The notes under the pieces were generated by a model. The model was not told the DNA's origin. It searched no databases and saw only the letters and a program-made list of their open reading frames with translations. The translations under genes and the position numbers were made by a program. DNA of 64,000 nt from Excoecaria cochinchinensis (Eukaryota > Streptophyta > Magnoliopsida > Malpighiales > Euphorbiaceae): NCBI GenBank assembly GCA_947683425.1, contig CANTUQ010000159.1, forward strand, positions 868,001-932,000. Direction: 5' to 3'. Below are positions 1 to 11,173 of the stretch, in pieces (within the stretch, counting starts at the first letter, position 1; every line of letters begins with the position of its first letter).

Positions 1-423
1 TAACTGGCAGATTAGCTCAGCCAATCCAGCTAGGAATGACCGTACACAACAAAAGAACGCATACACATGCTCATACAAAACTCTATTAAACCTGCATAAT
101 AAAATTTCTCGCTCGCATACACACATCATTCGTTTTATGTCAATCATCGCTAGGTCTTGTACTATATCCATTCACTTATCAAGCAAATTCACACAGTCGA
201 TAAGATAACCTGCTTAGTTATTACAAGCCTTATAAACTTGAGTACATTTTAGTTACACAAGCTATTACGTAATTATACAAAACGAGGGCAGAGTTATACA
301 AAATTTCCCCTTAATAAAACCCCATAACCTACATCCGTAGCACTCCTAATGTTGACCGTTGTTATACGGGAATGTCCTTCCAAGCCTCACGTCCGTACCT
401 ACACGGATTAGAGTAAACCCATG

Positions 424-441
424 CTAAGCGATAATGCTTAG
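424..441 (-). promoter_or_regulatory. Conserved LTR stem-loop in LTR A
   Basis: CTAAGCGATAATGCTTAG followed by GTGGGG. It is the degenerate reverse-complement version of the stem-loop found in LTRs S, B and C. The adjoining CACGG/CCGTG hairpin is decayed here. Confidence 0.6.
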
Positions 442-1241
442 TGGGGAACACGTATATAACAAGTAGCACATACAATTAATAGCATCATACATTACATGCT
501 AAAGTTCATGCTTAAACAACTAATATCACATCATTTACCATTTTAAGCATATCATTACTCATGACTAAATTCGATCATAACGCACTAAACAACATAACCA
601 TTTATGTATTCGCTCATCATACTTCATATACTCATATCACTATCATTTCCATTTGTTAATTAGTTTAGCCTGCAATTCAAAGAGGTCGATACGGGTTTCA
701 CATTGGTACCATCGAGGTACTAAATTTGCATTGAAATCTCATTTATGCATTGGTACCTTAAGGTACGAGTATATCATTCCGCATATAATAAAATCTAGCA
801 AGGATTATACGGATTGTAATCGCATTGTGATTCCCAAGGAATCAGACACATTGAACGCATTGGGCTGCAACACTTTGACCCTATAGGCATGCCTACATAT
901 CCACTACTTGACTCGCAGGCTTAAGTTATAATCATGTTATTAATTTCACTTTGATCAATCTTCACTTCACATTTATTATTCTCCAACATCGCATTCAGTT
1001 ACACATAGTCTTTAACACATAGCCATTCACTTTATTTGCATACACATAATATTTCCCAAGATCATTTATCCATGGTCATTAATCACATACTTGATTTGAT
1101 TCAAGGATTATCATGTTCGTATGCAAATGTACATTACTTAATGCATACATAATGCTTACCCATAATGCCTTGCCTTTGAGCTTTAAGCCTTACCATTTGG
1201 ATGTCCAAACACAATAGGGTTATATTGCCAAAACAGAGTAG

Positions 1242-1569
1242 GTCACGGTCACAACCTATTTGGTTGCCACTGTGACTTGTTAAAGTCCCAAAACAGACTG
1301 CAAATTGGGGACAGGTCACGGTCACAACCATTTTGGTTGCCACCGTGACATGTTCTCAACTCTCGGCAGAATGCAACTTGGGGGTATGTCACTGTCACAA
1401 CCAATTTGGTTACCACCGTGACATATCCAAGCCCTGCAAAATAGAATGCTCACTTGGGTACCTCACGGTCACAACCATTTTGGTAGCCACTGTGACATAC
1501 TAAATCCACTAGGCAGAATTGAGCTCAAGCATACCTCACGGGCACAACCAATTTGGTTGCCACTGTGAC
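1242..1569. repeat. Five-copy 73-bp array of GTCACGGT...ACCGTGAC palindromes (LTR A)
   Basis: The palindrome cores start at 1243, 1316, 1389, 1463 and 1536, a period of 73-74 bp. Each core is about 35 bp: GTCACGGTCACAACC, a 5-6 bp centre, then GGTTGCCACCGTGAC. The remaining ~38 bp of each unit is much more diverged but keeps traces of AGAATGCAACTTGGG. On the minus strand the array ends about 7 bp before an AATATAACC TATA-like string (1225-1235). The same array type recurs in the Athila sequences at 52689, 56599 and 58261. Confidence 0.9.
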
Positions 1570-2226
1570 CTATGCAAAATCACTTCAATTCAGCCGTCAA
1601 TTCTCCCTTCACTTCAAGGACTTCAAACTCATTTTTCCCCTTTAGCAATTAACCAACTCAACCACATACACAATTTAGCACATACCTGGTTTCCATCTTT
1701 TAATTACCACTCATTTGAGCAAAAATTACATTCATTCTCAATACACACATAATTCATACCAAGTCTCTAATCAACCAACACACGAATCACATAGTTTATG
1801 CAATTAGGGTTTGTTCCCAAACCTCATAGCCTTAGCTCCTAGTTTTGTTGCACGCTCGGCTCTTCGATCACGGCTTTTCCTTTAACCACCTTTAATTCTT
1901 TAGCTACCAATACAATACCAATGCACATGCTTAAACTCAATCCAGCAATATCCCATCCAAACCAATTCAAAACCAAGAAGAAACAGTAGAAGATGAGTAT
2001 AAGCATACATAATCACTTACCTTCCAAGTTTTGCACTTAACTCTTAAGCACTAATTTCTTGATCTTTTAACAACTTAACATGCAATTAGCTTAAAACTCT
2101 AAGAAGCTATTGACGCGGAAAAGCAAGGAAGAACAAAAGTACAGAAATGGCTGAATATCCATTTAGTCGGTCCCTCTCTCCTCTTACCCTACAATTGCAT
2201 GCAAGGGTGGAGGTGGCAATTCCTTA

Positions 2227-2231
2227 GAATG
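2227..2231. repeat. Target-site duplication GAATG of solo LTR S, left copy
   Basis: GAATG directly precedes TGTCACACC at 2232 and is repeated directly after ...GTTACA at 5157-5161. A perfect 5-bp duplication is the hallmark of LTR-retrotransposon integration. Confidence 0.93.
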
Positions 2232-3644
2232 TGTCACACCCCAATTACCCCCTAGTAGTATAAATCGTGCATATGTGTACATTTGTATGTATTTTGGTAT
2301 ATAACAAGGGTATTTTTGGTATAGTGCATGTTATAAGGGTTATTTTAATATGTGGGTGCACATATATTAGTAGGGTGTGAATTAGTTGAGAAATATTTGT
2401 GTGTGCATGCATATACCATTGTTGGATATGAGTAAGGGAGTAGTGATTGGGTGTGGAAGAGTGTAGCATAGTAGAAGGAATCTTATGGGATTTTATAGTG
2501 TGCGGATGCTCATACTTATGTGGAGTGCATTATTAGAGGGCTTTATTGTGTGTTTTACTCACACACTAGTAGGATGTGTTAAGTGGAGATATTTTGAGTG
2601 TGTGTAAGTGTATGAGAGTTGGGTGTGAGTAATTGGGTTGCACTAATCAGGAAGTGACACGTGGCAAAAGTTAGGTAAAAGAAAATGCACATGAAATGTA
2701 CATGAAATGGAGAATTTCTTCATTTCCCGTAAATCACTTCTTTCCCTTCATTCTCTTCTTCTTCATCATTTTCTTCATCCTAATTCCTTCAATTCCTCTC
2801 ATCTAAAAATTCTAAAATTTAATCTAAGCCTTTGTGGTAAAACAATCAAGTAATTCTAGCATTTTTGTGGATAAGATCAACATATAATTTCAATTATTTC
2901 TTCAATTTCTTTTACTCTTTAATTGGGTTTTAATTGAGGATTTATATTTGTGAATTTTGGTGGATCTATGTCTAGTTGAGCTTCCTCCAAATTCTAAAGG
3001 CAAGGAAAAGGTTGGATCTAGTGGGATCAAGTAAAAAATTCAGGTTTGGGATTTTGTTTAGAAATTATTTGTGATTTGTTTGGGAATTAGTTTGTTGATT
3101 TATGTGTTAATGATTCTTAATACCTGAATTGAGTATTCTGAGATGTTAATTTATGTGTTGTGATGGTTTGAATTAAATTTGGTGAATTGATGGTGTCAAA
3201 TGAGTTGGTTTGAAGCTTGTTGAACTTCAAAGTGCAATTCTGTTTTTGAGGGTCAGATTGACCTTTGGTCATTCTTTTTAGTATAAGTTGAGTTTTAAAA
3301 CTCCAAAATACATGATTCCAGTTGGGTTATAACTACAACTTCCGTATCTAAAACTTTCTAGAAGTAACCATAATTTAATTCTGACTCTAACTATTTTAAA
3401 ATCGCCCATTATAGTAGCAAAAATCATCAGGTGTGTCTGTGGAACAGGGTAGAGAAATTTGAGTATATCTCCCCGATTTTCGTTCCAAATGATCTGAAAT
3501 TTTGTCACTAGAAAGATAACATCTTGAGGATTAATTGTTATGAGATAAGTTTGTCTAAAAATGTCATTTAGTAGTTCAAAAATGCATATAGATTCAGTAA
3601 ATTAATTCTGCCCTGTGTCTGATAATGTTTGGGAACTGGTTGGA

Positions 3645-3750
3645 AAGCACAGCTGTGCTTTTGGGTAGGACACAGCTGTGTTTTGGCTTTTAGATCGACC
3701 ATATACAGCAGAGCACAGCTGTGCTTTATAAAAAGTACAGCTGTGTTTTA
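3645..3750. repeat. Cluster of AAGCACAGCTGTGCTT palindromes (LTR S)
   Basis: Four copies: a perfect 16-bp palindrome at 3645-3660, ACACAGCTGTGT at 3670-3681, AGCACAGCTGTGCTTT at 3712-3727 and GTACAGCTGTG at 3735-3745. A TATAAAAAG string lies at 3726-3735, between the third and fourth copies. Confidence 0.9.
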
Positions 3751-4503
3751 ATAAAATTTGTCCCTCTTCACCAATTCATCCTAGAATCGATCCTACACCT
3801 CCGAATTAGCCCCAAAGTGTCTAGAAACGCCTGAAAAATTTAATGTTACTTATTTATAATTAGGTAATGAGGATATATAATTAAATTACCTATGAATTGA
3901 ATAAATTCTTATAACGAAAAATTAATTAATATGATGATTAACCATGAATTAAACTATAAGTATAATTTGCTAGATGAATAAATACTCATGACGAGAATTA
4001 TATACATGTGTATAATTTATGATTAAGGCATTAAACCTAATATATTATTTGATTAAATCTAATTTAATTAGGAAGCAAGAACTTGTGATTTGAATATTAT
4101 GCCTTACATTTTATAATTGTATTTTTGCTATGCTAAATGTTTGCATGCCATATTATGCCTTAACCTATGAACTAAATGTGTCATGCTTAAATATAATTGA
4201 TTTATGTATGTTAAATTCAATGGTTATTCATATTGAACAAATGTGTAACTCAATGTGAATTGTATTATACATGACCTGCAAGAGTCAGTTTAGTGGATAG
4301 TTAGGCATGCCTGATAGAGTCTTTTAGCTGCAGCCTATATGGATGAATTATATTGATGATTTGGATCCTGATCAGATCCCCGATTGGTTCCTCGCGAACC
4401 CTATAAGAAAATGTGTTTGAATCCTCGCGATTCTTATTAATATGATGAATCTTGTTTAAGGGCCCCTATAAAGGTTTTATAAATATAAAATAAAAATGGT
4501 TTT

Positions 4504-4565
4504 CGATTCGTACCCGTAAGGTATCGCTATACGTCGATTCGTACCCGTAAGGTATCGCTATGCGT
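4504..4565. repeat. 31-bp tandem duplication in LTR S
   Basis: Two adjacent copies beginning CGATTCGTACCCGTAAGG, at 4504-4534 and 4535-4565, differing at one base (A/G near the end). The LTRs of B lack it. Confidence 0.95.
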
Positions 4566-4794
4566 ATACTCGTTATCCACTATTATGAGTCAGCAGGATC
4601 TTTAATTAATATGTGATTTGTTATGTTACCGTTGATTATACAAAAGTAATAATTGAATGAGATAATATGGATATGGATATAAACATGAGATGCTGAATAT
4701 ATGGTTATAAATTGGAGCCTATATGCCATTATGAATGTGATATGCCTTGACGACCACTGTGAGTGGCCATCCATAATATATGTGTTAATCCCCA

Positions 4795-4833
4795 CTAAGC
4801 GTTTATCGCTTAGCACGGTGTGTTTACCCGTGC
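4795..4833 (+). promoter_or_regulatory. Double stem-loop of LTR S
   Basis: CTAAGCG-TTTAT-CGCTTAG is directly followed by GCACGG...CCCGTGC. The two hairpins share a base, are preceded by CCC and followed by AGGT. The same arrangement is present in the LTRs of B and C (reverse strand). An RNA-level role is possible but not shown. Confidence 0.75.
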
Positions 4834-5156
4834 AGGTAAATAAGAAGCTTTTTTAAAGAGAGTCATTGCAGTCCAGCCAACACAGCAAGGTTTAGAGTTT
4901 GGAGTTTATTTTATTATAGTTGATTCTTTTATGTAAAGAACTTTTGATATTGGTTTGGAAAATAGCTTCCGCTGGTGTATTTGTATTTGGGCCTATAATA
5001 TTATTACATATATGATGAGTGATAACATGCGATGTATTATGAAAATTTTTAATTATCCTGTAATTCAGTATACATGTTTATGTATGATTATATTATTTGT
5101 ATAGTATCTGCTTGGTGACACCCCGACTCATACGGGTATGGGTAGGGGGTGTTACA

Positions 5157-5315
5157 GAATGCCACACGGATTCCACTAGAAAAATTTGTCTCTTGCTTAA
5201 CTTTAATTAATCCCTTATTTACTTAATTAATCATCCACTAACCCACCATTAATTAACTTAATCTTGTATAATCACCAATTAACCACTTAACTATCCTTTA
5301 TATTTCAATTAGGTT
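5157..5315 (-). mobile_element. LTR A, middle fragment
   Basis: 159 bp of AT-rich LTR A sequence between solo LTR S and element B. Its first five bases are the right copy of the S duplication (GAATG) and its last five (AGGTT, 5311-5315) are the left duplication of element B. No coding content. Confidence 0.75.
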
Positions 5316-6409
5316 TGTAACACACCGAAACCACCCTAGTGGAGTGAGTCTTGTGTGTGTGTAAATATGCATGGGTTATTTATATTAAGCATGTGTTTAT
5401 TTTGATTAAATTAATTGTTCTTATGCTTTAGTTGGGTTGTGTTTTAGTGTGAGTGAGTGTATTAGAGTAGTGTGTGAGTTGTGGGTTGTGGTTAGGTGTG
5501 AGTGAGTGTATGGGAATAGCGTGTGAGTAAGAGATTAGTCTTGGGTGTGTCTTGATGGATGGGAGTTAAGTATGGTTAATAGGTGGCCCAATAAGGAGTT
5601 GACATGTGGTAAGGAAAAGTCAATGAGAGGATAAGTATTGGAAGAGAGAGAGAGTTAGAGAGAGACTTCAGCTCATTTCCTTTCTTCTTCGCGTTTCTTC
5701 TTCTTTTTCCTCCTCTTTCCCGTTACTTTGCTCCTTCTCTTCCTTTCTTCTTCATTTCTTCTTGAATTCTTCCTTTTTGCTGCAAATTCAAGTGAGTTTG
5801 GGGTAGCCTAAACTGGTGTGGTAAGTGATGGGTATTAGGTTTCTTATTTCTCTTCTTACCCTTCTTTAAATTAGTTTTGTATTTGTAAGTTAGGATTTTG
5901 AAATTGTTCTGTGTTGTGGGTTTTGTGGTTCAGGGCATCTTCCTAAGGAATCCAAAGGCAAGGAGATCGCGAGTCGTAGTGGAGCTCGAGATTGAAATGC
6001 ACTATTTTGAGGTTTGGGAATGTTTGTGCTTATTGTGCATTTTTGGGTATTTTGATGATTTTTATGTTATGATTGAAATTGATGAGTTAGATTGTATGTT
6101 TTGACTTTTATGAGTTATGGGTATGGTTTAATTTGAGTTGAGAACTATGGGTTGTGAAGGATAGAGTTAAATTATGGAAATTATGCATGTTTGCCTAGAA
6201 ATTTCTGGTTTGAGAATTTTGGGGTTTGATTGTGTGATTTGTTTGATTTGAGGACAATAATGAGTTCAAATGGTATGTTTTATGTTGTGTGTAATAGTTT
6301 GAGTAAAGGATTTTACTTAAAACTGAGTTTTTGGAACCAAATGAGTGAATGGGTGAAATGGAGATGGAATTTCTGCAGATTTTTGGCGTTGGGAGTGGAA
6401 ATCCCGACT

Positions 6410-6730
6410 CTGTCGTGAGCGCGACGATGTCACGAGGTCGCGACACAGCTCGGTGATCTTTACCCCTTCGCACGCGCCGAGCCATGAGCGGCCGGGCGTG
6501 CGCAGCGGGAACTCCCTGTCGCGAGCGCGGCGTCATTGCGATCGCGACAGAGAGCTCATTGTTTGGCCAAGCTTCTGTCGTGAGTGCGCGCAGGTCGCCA
6601 GGCCGCGACAGCTCGTATGGGTACTCACTGTCGCTAACGCGACAATGAGATGTGTTTCATCTCCTTACGGGCGCGAGGTTCGCCGCGTGCGCGACAGGAG
6701 GCCAACTTCGCCTCTGTCGCGAGCGCGACA
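6410..6730. repeat. Cluster of CTGTCGCGAGCGCGACAG palindromes (5' LTR of B)
   Basis: At least five full or half copies of CTGTCG(C/T)GAGCGCGAC(AG), starting near 6410, 6516, 6575, 6628 and 6713. Intervening half-sites read TCGCGAC or GAGCGCGAC. Spacing is irregular (about 53-106 bp). The cluster is strongly GC-rich in an AT-rich LTR. The same word occurs in Athila D. Confidence 0.9.
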
Positions 6731-7359
6731 CCCTTCATTTTTTCGCTTTGACTTCTCTTGTATGAATGTAGGATTTAACTTTCTAATTTGCATTACTTCT
6801 AGAAGTATGTATAGTTTATTTATACATATATGAATGTGTTTATATGCATCTTATATCATGAATAAATTATATCGTAAACATATGTTGTAAATTGAAATAT
6901 GTCTTGGATTATGCATGACCTGCTAGAGTTGAAAATGTGGATAGTTAGGCATGTCTAATAGAGCTAGTGTTGCTGCAGCTAGTGTATGATTTGGACCCTG
7001 ATCAGGTCCCCCGACTGGATCTTCGTGATCCCTCTGTATTGAATTTACGCGAAAATGCTTTTGGAACAAAATTAAAAGATTGTTTTGATACACTCAGGTA
7101 TCCATGTGTTATGAGAATACTGTTAATATCTTCGGATATCTACGCGTACTCGTTATCCACTGTTTTGATGTAGCAGGTGCAACAGTGTTATTGTTATTTC
7201 ATGTGAATTTCTGAATTATTGCTTATTGGGAATGTTATGATTATAGTGCTGTTATACGTTAAGTTAACTTATGATATCTTGACATCTAATTATACCATTC
7301 GTTTGTGATTATTTGTTAACGCCACTATGAGTGATCGTTGTGCATCTTTGCTTTCCCCA

Positions 7360-7397
7360 CTAAGCGATTTCGCTTAGCACGGGTGTTTTATCCGTGC
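7360..7397 (+). promoter_or_regulatory. Double stem-loop of B 5' LTR
   Basis: CTAAGCG-ATTT-CGCTTAG and then GCACGG-n-CCGTGC, preceded by CCCCA and followed by AGGT. It lies about 440 bp before the LTR end. Confidence 0.75.
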
Positions 7398-7839
7398 AGG
7401 TGTGGAAGGTTTTGAAGGGTTGAATCGAGGGTTTCGCATCAGCAGGGCCATCACAACTAGTGGATAGAAGAATTTGTAGTTTAGGCCTTGTATTTTTTTT
7501 TGTATATATTATGGTCTTATACTTTTGAAACTATGTATAGAATCCTTTGTAAATCATTTGGACATTTATTATATGTAATTATTCAGTCGTGCTGAGGCAC
7601 TTCTGTATCTTTTTGAAATGTGTAAGACAACCTTTGTTATATTAATGTAATGCAATATTTTGCTTTATGACTCTTTCTCTCGTGAGTTGTGAAATTGTAA
7701 GTTACTCATTTGTATATGTATTCAATGTATTATTGGTTCTGTTTGTGTGTCTGTGGGTGGCAACCCTTATCTATCGGGGACCTTCATCCTCTTCCTAGGG
7801 TGGAGTTCTCTACGTTTAGGTAAGGGGTGTTACATTTTG

Positions 7840-7851
7840 TGGTATCAGAGC
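7840..7851 (+). other. Primer-binding site of element B (initiator Met tRNA)
   Basis: TGGTATCAGAGC, five bases after the LTR end, is the standard plant retrotransposon site complementary to the 3' end of initiator-Met tRNA. Confidence 0.95.
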
Positions 7852-7943
7852 AGTAAGTTTAGATGTTTCTAGGCTAGAGTATTATAGAGAGTCTGTTAGA
7901 GTTGTGTTAGCCTGATGCCAATTGTGCTTTATGTGTTGTAGCT

Positions 7944-9003
7944 ATGGAGTCTGTTCGTGGATCGCTTGAGGGGTCAGCCGAGAGTGCGAATCCCCAAGAG
8001 CAAGATCCCTCAGTTTCAGGTCCTGCTCAACCTCCTAGGGTGCCACCTGATGTTCCTGCGGTTCCCTTTGAAGCAATGCTTAAGATGTCCCAAGATATGG
8101 CTAGGGTGCTTGAGAGGGTAACTACACCTAGGGCGCCTATTGAGAATGTGAGAAAGTATGGAACGGAGGACTTTTTGGGTACTAGTTTAGATGAGTCAGA
8201 GAAGGCCAAGATGTGGATTGATAAAGCGAAGCGGGTGCTAAGGGAAATCAGATGTCCGCCAGATCAAGAAGTGAAATGCGTAGTGTGTCTGTTGCAAGGC
8301 TCTGCTTATGATTGGTAGAGGTTTGTGCTTAGTCAGCCTCAGCTTCCTGAGCCTTTGTTGTTGGAGTTCTTCGAGAAGGAGTTTCGGAATAAGTATGTAA
8401 CTAAGGCTTTTAAAGACGCTAGATGGGTGTAGTTCTTGAGTCTCAGGCAGAGAGTAATGTTAGTGGCAGAGTATGAGAATGAGTTCAACAGATTGAGTAA
8501 GTATGCACCGCCAGGAATTTTTACTAATGAGTTTCGATGTCACCACTTTGAGGCGGGTTTGAATGAATCTTTGAAAGCTATGCTAGTTTCTTTGATGTCG
8601 GCTCCGAATGTTAACTATTATCAGTTGGTTCAGGCGGCTGTGAGAGCAGAGCGTTCTGAGAATGTGTTGAGAGAGAAGGCTTTAAGGAGAAGGACCTCTA
8701 GAGGCAGTTCTTCTTTGGGAAAAAGATCTAGGGAATCTTAAAGAAATCCTGCCGAGGAGTCTTTAGCTAGTCCGGCTTCTAGAGGGAGGAGACAAGACTC
8801 TTCTAGAGGATCAGGTTTGGGTCGAGGAGGTGTAGGAGGTAGAGGCGATGCTACGCCTCAATGCTGCCATTATAGTAAGCGTCACTAGGGTGAGTGTCGG
8901 TGGCTGATTGGAGGATGTTTTTTGTGTGGAAGTACGGACCACTTCCTTGTGAATTGCCCGAATCTGCGTGAGTATGCTCAAGGTCAACAAGAGGGTAGTC
9001 GAG
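7944..9003 (+). pseudogene. gag: gag of element B, 5' part, broken
   Basis: The capsid/nucleocapsid gene of the chromovirus. It starts MESVRGSLEG at 7944, the first ATG after the primer site. The conserved capsid block runs through the EKAKMWIDKAKRVLREIRCP region and the YENEFNRLSKYAP region. A C-terminal zinc knuckle CX2CX4HX4C (CFLCGSTDHFLVNC) lies near 8921-8962. Four in-frame stops are visible: TAG at about 8316 (after YDW), TAG near 8430, TAA at 8739 and TAG at about 8886. The frame is then interrupted at 9003 by Tat element E, which duplicated TCGAG. The glycine/arginine-rich tail resumes at 26283. It cannot encode a working Gag. Confidence 0.9.
8999..9003. repeat. Target-site duplication TCGAG of Tat element E, left copy
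   Basis: TCGAG precedes TGTGACGCG at 9004 and recurs at 26278-26282 after ...GCTTACA. Confidence 0.96.
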
Positions 9004-9966
9004 TGTGACGCGCGCCGGATCCCGAGCGCCGCCCGTTCGGACCGCCCACACGTGGGCGATCGGGGCATTTGCGGGTCCGTTGGCATCTTGCAATAAATCG
9101 CAAGTGCGTCTATGTTGAGCAACACGGAGGTTTCATGGAGTCGCCACCCAATAGAACATTGGGAAAGTTTCTCTCGCCTCGGAGAGCCTAAGACTGCGCT
9201 TTTTATCCATATTGAGCCATGAGGCCTAGGATTAGCGCAAAAGCCTCGTGACTCAAGAAGTATCTTGAAGGATAACCTCTAACCTCTCGAGCCCAAAGAC
9301 CAGAGCTGGGTCCGGGATTTCTCATCTATTTCTACCTCAATTAGTTTATGATCAAATTTTAATATCATTAATTCGCTCTCTCTCCACACTATGCAGTTCA
9401 ATTGAAAAGCGCATCTATTCACATTCGGAAAGCAGTAAATGAGCAGAATAAATATCAAAAGCGATAAATTACAATAATACAAGGAGCGGAATACAACTCC
9501 CTTTATAAATGTGCAATTCATACACAAATCGGGGCATTGTTTATTTTGAGGACTTTGGTCCTCGCATGCATCGTTATCAAAAATGGGATATTTTATATGT
9601 GATGATCTTTATTGGATGAAAATAGGGCGTTGGACCCTTTTGCATTTTTATTCAAAACTCACTTTTATTTAAGTACAAATTGTTGGTCTATCTTTACATT
9701 TAACAGGATAAAAAGAGCTTATTCCTATACATAAAATAATCAATGAATGAAAAAGCGAGAGAAAATAAATCAAGAGGTTTAAGAAAACTAAACCGGACGA
9801 AATCCACCATGCATGGTAGGCAGCCACTCAAGCTCAAAATTATCCAAGAGGACCAATATACACTCACAGAAAATTAAGAGATGTTAACATCCATGAAATT
9901 AACACATGAGAAATCGAAAAGACTGAATAGAGATGAAAAATGATCAAAACAATGGAGGCAGAACCC

Positions 9967-10105
9967 ACCGACGGCCTTTTCCTGGTTGACCGACGGGCGT
10001 CGGTTTGGTTATTCCACACGCCCGTTTGTCACTCAAGAAGGGCGTCTGTAGGTGGGTGACCGACGGGCGTCGGTCATAAAGATGACCCGTCGGTCACCTC
10101 TGTCT
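9967..10105. repeat. ACCGACGGGCGTCGGT palindrome cluster, distal (LTR of E)
   Basis: Full 16-bp inverted repeats at 9989-10004 and 10059-10074, plus half sites ACCGACGG (9968) and CCCGTCGGT (10087). The counterpart in the other LTR is about 25201-25340, with a few point changes. Confidence 0.88.
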
Positions 10106-10600
10106 CCGGAAAAACAGAAAGGAGAAAAGGGCCTTTTGAAATAAAAAACAAGTTTTATTCAAGAAGGGGACGAGGGAGTCAAAATGAAGAAAAGTAATGA
10201 TAGGTATTCAAAAATTTCACAGAATGAATGAATAAATGATAAATAATTAAATATAAGATGAAGATGGAGAGAGAATCCGGAATATTTACCCTCAGATAGT
10301 TGCTTTGGGTAGAATTTTGATGTCGGTTAGATCCCCGCGCGTTCCACGAGAAAATAGGAGAATGAAAGATTAGAGAGAGAAGATGAGCTATTTCACCTCT
10401 GATCCTTCAGAAAGTCGATTTAGGAGTCCAAATCTAAAGAAAACTAATTAGTTTTTAGTTCCTTTGATCGATTTGATCCTTGATTAAGTAAAATTCTTTG
10501 GGAAATGTGTGTTTTTGGAAGAGAGAGAAAACGTGCTCGAATTTTGGCAGAGTTTCCTCTTCTGAAAAATTTCCCAACCCTTTTGAAGTGAAAATCCGGA

Positions 10601-10610
10601 CCTTATATAG
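10601..10610 (-). promoter_or_regulatory. TATA box of the E LTR (3' copy)
   Basis: Minus strand CTATATAAGG. The ACCGACGGGCGTCGGT palindrome begins at 10620, so the array abuts the TATA box with about 9 bp between. The matching site in the 5' LTR is at about 25836-25845. Confidence 0.75.
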
Positions 10611-10619
10611 CCAGACACG

Positions 10620-10850
10620 ACCGACGGGCGTCGGTGCGTAGGGGCGGGCGTCGGAAGAATCCTACTGACACAAGGACACTTCCGACGGCCCTGCCACTTT
10701 CACCAACGGGCGTCGGAACGATTGCGTGCCCCGGGAAACCAGGCGGCTCCTGACAAGGGCGGTGACTTTCCGACGGGCGTCGGAAAATTCCCTTAGCCGT
10801 CGGTGACTCAAAGCGATGGGCTACTTCCACAGACGGGCTGGCCGTCTGTG
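10620..10850. repeat. ACCGACGGGCGTCGGT palindrome cluster upstream of the E LTR TATA box
   Basis: The full palindrome is at 10620-10635, followed by variants such as GGCGGGCGTCGG, CCAACGGGCGTCGG, TCCGACGGGCGTCGGA and AGACGGGCTGGCCGTCTG up to about 10848. On the minus strand the cluster lies directly upstream of the TATA box. The 5' LTR copy is at about 25855-26086. Confidence 0.88.
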
Positions 10851-11042
10851 GAGGACAAAAAACCTTTTTGACTCAGAAAACTCCCGTTTTCTCCCCCTCT
10901 GCCCCTGAATTGTAGAAAAACCTCATTTCTCTTGGAATGCGGGACTAAAACCTCCAACTTCAGCCTCCTGTACAGGCCTTGAACATTGATTTCATCATAG
11001 GGTAACCTCTGATCCGGACTGCTCCAGGACACGGTGCTTACA

Positions 11043-11057
11043 GTTGCCCCCAGTTTT
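11043..11057 (-). other. Polypurine tract of element E
   Basis: Minus strand AAAACTGGGGGCAAC immediately before the 3' LTR (TGTAAGCACC on the minus strand). This is the expected plus-strand DNA primer position. Confidence 0.8.
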
Positions 11058-11173
11058 GGGGAAACTAGCGCACAAGCGCCTAGATAAGCCAAAACTCAGA
11101 GAAAGGTTGGAAAGAAAGCGTACCTTCGACGGCTTTTCACCTTCCCTGCCTTTTGCCGGTTAGATCTCATCTC

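Larger units (their letters stand above)
1..2231 (-). mobile_element. LTR 'A' of a Tekay-like retrotransposon, distal part, cut by window edge
   Basis: Non-coding AT-rich sequence with no credible ORF. It carries the stem-loop CTAAGC-n4-GCTTAG (424-441) in the orientation opposite to elements S and B, and a five-copy palindrome array. The LTR continues at 5157-5315 and 32359-32457, where its minus-strand start reads TGTCATGGCC. The assembled pieces total about 2.49 kb, the size of the other Tekay-like LTRs here (2.5 kb). It is interrupted by solo LTR S and element B. The left boundary and any internal region lie outside the window, so I cannot tell a solo LTR from a full element. Assignment to Tekay rests on the shared stem-loop and layout, not on coding sequence. 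Confidence 0.7.
2232..5156 (+). mobile_element. Solo LTR 'S' (Tekay/chromovirus type), 2925 bp
   Basis: It begins TGTCACACCCC and ends GGGGTGTTACA, with TG...CA termini and a perfect GAATG duplication on both sides. There is no primer site, coding region or second LTR, so this is a solo LTR left by LTR-LTR recombination. From about 4270 to 4570 it shares a block with the LTRs of element B (a GACCTGC-AGAGT start, the GGATAGTTAGGCATGCCT string, TGATTTGGA-CCTGATCAG, and a TACTCGTTATCCACT end). This shows a related but distinct family. It carries its own palindrome cluster (3645-3750), a 31-bp tandem duplication and the double stem-loop near its 3' end. No real ORF is visible. Confidence 0.93.
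5316..7834 (+). repeat. 5' LTR of element B, 2519 bp
   Basis: It begins TGTAACACACCG (TGTAACACCCC in the 3' copy) and ends GGGGTGTTACA. It contains a GA-rich then CT-rich tract (about 5640-5770) that looks like a transcription-start/leader zone, a palindrome cluster (6410-6730) and the double stem-loop (7360-7397). Short reading frames over the palindrome cluster are spurious. Confidence 0.95.
9004..11042 (-). repeat. 3' LTR of Tat element E (left copy), 2039 bp
   Basis: On the plus strand it reads TGTGACGCGCGCC ... CGGTGCTTACA. On the minus strand it contains a TATA box (CTATATAAGG, 10601-10610) and GC-rich palindrome clusters at 9967-10105 and 10620-10850. The short reading frames overlapping it are not genes. 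Confidence 0.96.

Noticed and set aside
1242..1569. CRISPR-like array (regular 73-bp period, palindromic repeats, variable spacers)
   Set aside because: The context is a plant retrotransposon LTR, spacers are recognisably related to one another, and there are no cas genes. It is a decayed tandem repeat with a conserved palindromic half.
3278..4816. Short minus-strand frames in solo LTR S
   Set aside because: Under 80 codons, no domains, in AT-rich LTR sequence.
5898..6104. 68-codon frame repeated in both B LTRs (also 30405-30611)
   Set aside because: It is part of the LTR leader; the peptide differs between copies by ordinary substitutions and has no recognisable motif. A spliced leader peptide cannot be excluded but nothing supports it.
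6453..6833. Open frames over the GC-rich palindrome cluster in the B LTR
   Set aside because: They arise because CG-rich palindromes lack stop codons in several frames on both strands. They are not colinear with any domain, and the 3' LTR copy has different frames.
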